From Cyrtodaria siliqua (Eukaryota; Mollusca; Bivalvia; Adapedonta; Hiatellidae): a stretch of DNA of 64,000 nt. The stretch is from assembly GCA_037043455.1 (NCBI GenBank), contig JAWPHD010000094.1, positions 310,001 through 374,000 of the forward strand, read 5' to 3'. Below the pieces are notes generated by a model that saw nothing but the letters and a program-made list of their open reading frames with translations, was not told the origin of the DNA and made no database searches. The stretch's first letter is position 1, and every line of letters starts with the position of its first letter. The position numbers and the translations under genes are program-made. This document shows, piece after piece, positions 58,671 through 64,000 of the stretch.

Positions 58671-58741
58671 CATTTTGGTCTTTTATATTAGGTTTCAGCT
58701 TGTCTTGCTTGGAACCAACACCAACCTCATTGTGCACAGAA
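58671..58741 (-). CDS. ITPR-like exon 1 of those visible
   Basis: 71 nt, starting with the third base of a split codon and ending in phase 1. The acceptor is atatttcag and the donor CAAAATG|gtaacg. The peptide is SVHNEVGVGSKQDKLKPNIK then DQN. It lies where ITPR1 has the loop before FRDCLFKLCP. The sequence alone is weakly conserved; confidence comes from the in-frame join to exon 2 and its splice sites. An upstream exon must exist and was not found between 58742 and 64000. Confidence 0.82.
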
Positions 58742-60613
58742 CTGAAATATAAAACATGTTTTCATGTTACCATCAATATTCCTAGAAAAGAACGACTTTT
58801 TCATCCAAGACTGAAACATTCCTTCGGCCTAAAAATGTTCATTTACTAGTGAATGTGTTCAATGTGATTTATTGCTATTTATTCTTAGAATACTAGTAGA
58901 ATGAATTTCTACTCCGGATCACCAAAGATTAACATAACGCATGAGTACTTGATATCTCGGCCCAACTGCTGATGCTGTAGTACTGACACAGGACATTTTT
59001 ACCTCATGTAACAGGGGCCTGTAAAAGCCTAAAGGCCTCTTCCCAACAGAAAACTTGAACTTGAAAACTTCCCAACAGTGGCACACATTTTTCCCAATTA
59101 GAAAATAGCAGTCACATAGAATTTGAAAAAATGTGTTTCTGTCTGTTAAGTCAGTTCTGACTGAGAAGTCAGTATTTATAATAAATGATGAATGAAAATA
59201 TAAGTAAAGCATAGTTTTGTCATATTTACTGAATTGATGAAATCTGACATCTCTCCCAAAATATGAAATAAGGCATAAAAGAAAAAAGTGTTTCATTTAG
59301 CCGCCAACCCTAACTGTTTTTATTGCAAAAAAAAAAAATTAAAAAAAAATATATATAAAAAAAAAAAAATTATAAAATAAATAAATAATACTACAAAGTT
59401 GAACCCATGAACCCAAGGTTTCTTATGGAGATAAGAAATAAAAAAATATTCCTCCAGTGAGATTTGAACTCACGACCTCTGGGGTTTCTAGTGTACATTA
59501 CTAAATATTGAAAAAGGGCCATAACCATGTATTATCTAGGTATTAATACCTTCCCCAGTACTTTTTATCATATTAAAAGTGTTTTTTTCATTAGCAAAAA
59601 TAAGGTAATTAATAATAAAAAAAGAAAAAAAAAGTTTTGCCTACCTTCCTACCCTATTCTTTTTGGCCTAAGCACATTTCCCCCCAAAATGGACAATATT
59701 TGGTAATGTACACCTCTTCCCAATTTTGTGAAAAAAAGTCCTGTGACAAAAGATTATAATACAGAGCTCTGCAGGTGATATTGTTTGTCAGAGGTGACTT
59801 ATTGGTTTAACTGGCTGAAATGGATAAATGATTGACCCTGACAGTCTGATCAGTCTTCATAAAAATTATTTAACTAGTCTCATTTGAGTCATTCAAAGAA
59901 AATAAACAGATAGGCAATACTAAAACAGAGAAAAGGGCAAAGAAACATGGTCCATGTCCACTTTCCATTGCTCCCCTCCCGCAACCATACCCCAACCATT
60001 ATAACCCATTCTCCTTACATGTACATGTACATATATAATATCTCAACATGTACATGTACTATATAATATCTCAATGGCCTAGCTGCGTTTAGGCACCGTA
60101 GGCACATGCATGCCTACACATCATTCTGTCTTTAAACGAATGTCAAAATCCATGATTTGCAATTCTGTTTTTGTTTTTTTAATTCCGGAGGAGCACATCA
60201 CCTCAATCCTCTTGCAACCAATAAATCTGTTGTGCCTACAAATCATTTCAGACACAGGAGATATTAGGGGAGTGGGGACCCAACTTTAAAAACAAAACAT
60301 TTTTCAGTTTAGAGGTGGGGGTGGGGGCGAAACTTAAAAGAATAATTTTGACAGCCCATAAAAACAATGCTTCTAACAGGCCTGCCAAATCTCCAGATAA
60401 AATCTGGATTCTCCAGATTTCTCACTTGCTCTCCGGATCTCCGGATTTAAGTGGACAATCTCCAGATTTTCCATCAAATGTTATTTTTAAAAAAAAAAAT
60501 CATGATTTAACAGCTATACTTTTTATGTTCAGTTTATCAGCTATTTCCTGCATTGGCCCTGTTATGCTCACTAATCAGCGATGCCAAGGAGAGTATTTAC
60601 AAGTGTCAAATCA
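58742..60613. other. Intron, repeats only
   Basis: acaggggcctgtaaaagcct and cttcccaacagaaa at about 59007-59055 resemble 57145-57195. Low-complexity A/T tract at 59322-59400. tgagatttgaactcacgacc at about 59458 is a tRNA-like B-box complement, probably a SINE relic. No exon seen. Confidence 0.5.
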
Positions 60614-60930
60614 ATGGGGACCTGGCATGGCGCAGTCGGTAACGCGGCGGATTTGTAACCGGAGGCCCCGGGTTCAATCCTCCATTGCCACTGAGTTTCG
60701 TCGGTGTGTTCTTGGGCAAGACACTTCCCCTTAGCCTTGTATGTCGGATGGGGACGTAAACCGGGCAGTCCCAGGTATCGGTCTATCCTCCGAGCACATT
60801 AAAGAACCATAGGAATCTCTTCAATAATAAGAGTAGGGCACGGTACCTGGATTCCTATGTATCCTTCCACTCTCTCTGGGGCGGCTCTAAATAACCTATA
60901 CTGTGTTGATGAGCCATTAAACAACATTCA
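60614..60930 (+). mobile_element. tRNA-derived SINE with target-site duplication
   Basis: Head acctggcatggcgcagtcgg, B box ggttcaatcc at about 60672. A small deletion (ctccattgccactgag) sets it apart from the 10794 copy. Flanked by tcaatgggg on both sides (about 60609 and 60927). Confidence 0.9.
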
Positions 60931-61439
60931 ATGGGGTCCATCAGTGTAATGCACTGACTGCATGAATATACAATTAACACCTAAGGACATAATTAGTTCC
61001 TTCAGTGACATAACAAAATGTGTGCAATAGCAGCAATAGCAGCAATATCTCACGGGCTTCTTTAACTGGTTGACCCTAATTGAAGTAGCAAGTGTTGGGA
61101 GTTAGTGATTCCTTCTATGTGGTATCACCACAACAGCTGCTACCGAGCAACACGATGATCATAATTATACTTTGTATTTGCATTTAGTCCTCATCTGTGT
61201 AGAATATTATGTGCACAGCCATAAAAAAAATTGTGGTACAAATCAAACCAAGTCTTTCTAATTACAAAAAAACTCACTATGTTTGTGCATGTTGAAAGTA
61301 TGCTGATCTATTACTTTCTATTACTATCAAATAATGCATAAGAATTAATTACAACTATTTTTAAAATTTACGCTTTCAAAAAAAAAAAGAACAATCAAGT
61401 CGCGCGCTAATGTTTTTCTCACGCTTTAAATCTTAAAGC
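60931..61439. other. Flank/intron, nothing recognised
   Basis: A short agcaatagcagcaatagcag tract at about 61030. No exon. Confidence 0.5.
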
Positions 61440-62060
61440 GGAAGCGGCGTACGCCACCCCTAAAATCGACCAAGGTAAGTTTTTTACATGTATGTCCATG
61501 TTACTGTAGATAAAATATCAAACAATTTCGATGCAAGCCCTCAGTATAAAAAAAATTATCGCTCGCTCGCTCGACACATAATGACTAATGAGTGGTTTAG
61601 TTAACACATTGTTAAATCCTTTTATATTCATACATGTATGTCCATGTTACTGTAGATAAAATACCAAACAATTTCGATGCACGCCCTCAGTAAAAAAAAA
61701 ATTTACTCGCTTCACTCGCTCGACAAATAATAACTAATGAGTGGTTGAATTAACACATTGATAAATCCTTTTATTTGAAAACGGACTTTTTTTATTCATA
61801 CATGTATGTCCATTTTACTGTAGATAAAATATCAAACAATTTCGATGCATGCCCTCAGTATAAAAAATGTTTTCGCTCGCTCGACGCATAATGGCTAATG
61901 AGTGGTTTCATTAACACATTGTTAACTACTTTTATTTGAAAACGCACTTTTTTACCCTATCAATGCACTACCGCAACCGTTTTATTAGGCTATAAACGGA
62001 CCCGAAAATTGACCAAAATCTTACGCCCCCCCTAAGCTGAAATCCTGGATCCGCCCCTGC
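61440..62060. repeat. Element with three ~155-bp tandem units
   Basis: Units start near 61488, 61632 and 61798: catgtatgtccatgttactg, tagataaaatatcaaacaat, ttcgatgca-gccctcagta, cgctcgctcgac, ataatgactaatgagtggtt. The right end is cctggatccgcccctgc, a recurring repeat terminus. The left side is GC-rich (gcggaagcggcgtacgcc). Confidence 0.75.
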
Positions 62061-62690
62061 ATGCCTCCAGTCCAACCCTTGAATCCATCCCAATGTAAAT
62101 CATTTATGCTGAAGAACAACAAGAGTAGGGACAGGGTATGTTTTGCTCACTCCACCAAACAATATTTTGACAATTAATAATTACATAATTGAATTATGTG
62201 TTGAAGGTGAACCCTGAAATATACACAGGGCATATATATCATGACATAATAAGGATCAATAAGTTAACATGTTGACATGTATATAATCACACACCTAATA
62301 TGTCTGTGATATAATTTTCAAAGTAGCGATTTTGTTCATTAAATAAAATGTCTAACACTTGTAACATAAAACCTGGGCCTATATGCGTCAATTTTCACCG
62401 CAGATAAAAATTATCCAGTCTATAAAAACAACAAACGTTATCAAACGACCATCAACATCCACACCCTGTATATAATATTCACAGCAAATAAAAAAATACC
62501 TGTGTTTCCGGTGGCCTACCGACCTACCCTTTTTTTTTAGAGCATGCAATAGGAAACAAACCTATAACTGCTTTTATTTTCTTGTATATTTCAGTCAAGA
62601 TAATGAACTAAGGCATGGTTTTCAACAACCAAGTCAAGTTGATCATGAAAAATTGTGATCGATTGATCGATGATCGATCAAAACAACAAC
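62061..62690. other. Flank/intron, nothing firm
   Basis: tgtgtttccggtggcctacc then gacctacccttttt at about 62500 resembles the tacctaccc TE termini. Overlapping gatcgat words (atcgattgatcgatgatcga) lie at about 62660. No exon. Confidence 0.45.
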
Positions 62691-63150
62691 ACTACTGATC
62701 ATACAAACATATGATTAGACTATGTTTAACTATAAAGTAAACATAACTTAAAACAAGGTTTTTAAAACAAAATTTGGTAAAGTAAATAAAAGTTAAAAAT
62801 TTAAAACAAAATTTGTAGGAATCTGAATCAACAAGTTGGAGATATTAATCTTGCAACGCATGAAAGTGTGATTCAAACAGATTCACGGTCAGTCAGGCAC
62901 AAACATATGATTATGTTTAACTATACATGTACAAACATATGATTATGTTTAACTATAATGTAAACATAACTTCAAACAAGGTTTTTAAAAGAAAGTTTGT
63001 AGGAATCTGGATCAACAAGTTGAACAAAGCAGTAAGGGAGATATTAATCTCGCAATGCATGCAACTGTGATTCAAACAGATTCACGGTCAGTAGGTACAA
63101 ACATATGATTAGACTGGATTTAACTATAAAGTAAACATAACTTCAAACAA
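62691..63150 (+). repeat. ~200-bp direct repeats, three copies
   Basis: acaaacatatgatta(gac), tatgtttaactataaagtaa, acataactt(a/c)aaacaagg, ttgtaggaatctg(a/g)atcaa, gagatattaatct(t/c)gcaa and gattcaaacagattcacggt recur in order near 62700, 62900-62940 and 63098. Confidence 0.8.
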
Positions 63151-63780
63151 GGCGACCATTTTGATTATTCGACGATAACGAAATACACAAATTTGATAGA
63201 GACCAACTCAAGGAACGAATGAATATGATATTTCATTAGAATGGAATAAGAAGTTTCGGAGGAGATGAAATGTCCTTAAATTTGACCTAGTTTTAGCAAT
63301 GGCAGCCATCTTGGACAACTGGCGGCTGCGAAAAACATAAATCTGAGGCGCACTATCCCAAAGATCATTGTGATAAACTTTCAACAAAATCCTTCAAGAG
63401 GTTTCAGAGATGATGTCATTTTTAGCCTTTTCCTATATAACTCTCTCTAAATTTTGGGTCGTCGTGGCAGTCATTTTGATTATTCGACGATAACAACAAA
63501 CACAAATTTGATAGAGGCCAACCCAAGGAACATGTATATGATATTTCACTGGAATGGATTAAGTGGTTTCGGAGGAGATGTCATTTGAAATCTCTTTAAA
63601 TTTGACCTAATTTTAGCCATGGCGGCTATCTTGGATGACTGACAGCCGCGAATAACACAAATCTGAGGACTCGGGACTATCCCAAAGATCATTGTGATTA
63701 GAAGTTTCTTCAAAATCATTCAAGCGGTTTCAGAGAATATGTCATTTTTAGCCTTTTCCTATATTCATAATTTTGATAAA
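63151..63780 (+). repeat. Two ~315-bp tandem repeats
   Basis: Each unit: cattttgattattcgacgat, acacaaatttgatagag, ggtttcggaggagatg, aaatttgacctag/attttag, tggcagccatcttgga, actatcccaaagatcattgt, catttttagccttttcctat. Starts at about 63155 and 63470. Non-coding. Confidence 0.85.
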
Positions 63781-64000
63781 GCATCATCAAAAAAAATGAC
63801 CAATCAGTAACCACAAATAAAACATACCAATACATTCTGGTAGGTGATAAACTCGGTTTTTATCCTTGATGTTCAACCAAGTTTACTGTCAAAATTAAGG
63901 TATCTACAGTATGATTTATTTAAAACCCTGCATATTTCATGCATATTCATGCAAACTGATTCAATATATATATCTTTCAAAATCAAAATCTTTAAAATTA
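63781..64000. other. Window end, no feature
   Basis: AT-rich; one exon-like stretch at about 63836-63890 was examined and rejected because every frame has a stop. Confidence 0.5.

Larger units (their letters stand above)
3063..58741 (-). other. Partial ITPR-like gene locus, 11 internal exons
   Basis: A gene encoding an inositol 1,4,5-trisphosphate receptor-like intracellular Ca2+ release channel; only its N-terminal part lies here. Joining the eleven exons gives about 351 codons with no stop. Intron phases in order are 1,0,0,0,0,2,0,1,1,0, and each exon's end phase fits the next exon's start. The peptide runs in the order expected for the Ins145_P3_rec (suppressor / beta-trefoil) region followed by MIR repeats. 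Introns range from about 0.5 kb (14343-13824) to about 17 kb (31802-14425) and are filled with repeats. The start codon exon, promoter, coupling domain and six-helix pore are not in the window. Assignment rests on recalled family motifs, not on a search. A ryanodine receptor is less likely because the spacing and motifs fit ITPR better. Confidence 0.88.

Noticed and set aside
60315..60734. 139-codon plus-strand frame
   Set aside because: It runs from unrelated intron sequence into the SINE head; the RRICNRRPRVQSS part is the SINE read in frame, seen also at 10744-10935.
61440..61490. Plus-strand 5' exon ending accaag|gtaagt in a GC-richer patch
   Set aside because: It lies at the edge of a tandem TE and no downstream plus-strand exon was found; promoter or UTR function cannot be supported.
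63836..63890. Upstream ITPR-like exon (acceptor ttttgacag, donor ttg|gtatgt on minus strand)
   Set aside because: All three frames contain a stop, and the phase does not fit exon 1.

Overview
The window is metazoan nuclear DNA, AT-rich, with short exons in long introns, and is most likely from a bivalve mollusc. The support for bivalve is indirect: intron-dwelling tRNA-derived SINEs, very abundant (GGAC)n-tailed non-autonomous elements, long minisatellites, and a gene whose peptide resembles inositol 1,4,5-trisphosphate receptor (IP3R/ITPR) proteins. Nothing bacterial, viral or organellar was seen.

One gene crosses almost the whole window on the minus strand. Eleven consecutive internal coding exons (58741-58671, 53426-53302, 48262-48176, 31880-31803, 14424-14344, 13823-13720, 10685-10598, 7533-7446, 5594-5487, 4354-4209, 3141-3063) total 1,055 nt, about 351 codons. 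Every exon is flanked by AG/GT, all ten internal junctions keep frame, and the joined peptide follows the N-terminal Ins145_P3_rec and MIR region of an ITPR-type Ca2+ release channel. The first exon lies upstream (beyond 58741, probably outside the window). The channel domains lie beyond position 1. The peptide is divergent, and the loop that holds the TTGR ligand-contact motif in vertebrate ITPR1 is replaced.

The rest is intron and flank, dominated by repeats. 2.4-13.5 kb holds SINEs, terminal-hairpin elements and tandem TE blocks. 16.3-24.9 kb, inside one intron, holds a chain of minisatellites (48, 39, about 50, 60 and 27 bp units). 27.9-34.6 kb holds foldback elements, CCAG-type simple repeats and a dead LINE fragment. 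38.7-40.0 kb is a MITE with an hAT-like element nested in it. 40.7-45.8 kb is a degenerate array of about 150 bp units full of AGGTCA nuclear-receptor half-sites. 51.6-56.1 kb holds 44/42, 26 and 41 bp arrays.

The most unusual structure is the 42-bp array at 52917-53318. Its unit is the 3' end of exon 2 plus that exon's own splice donor, so the 5' splice site exists as nine tandem, evenly spaced copies.
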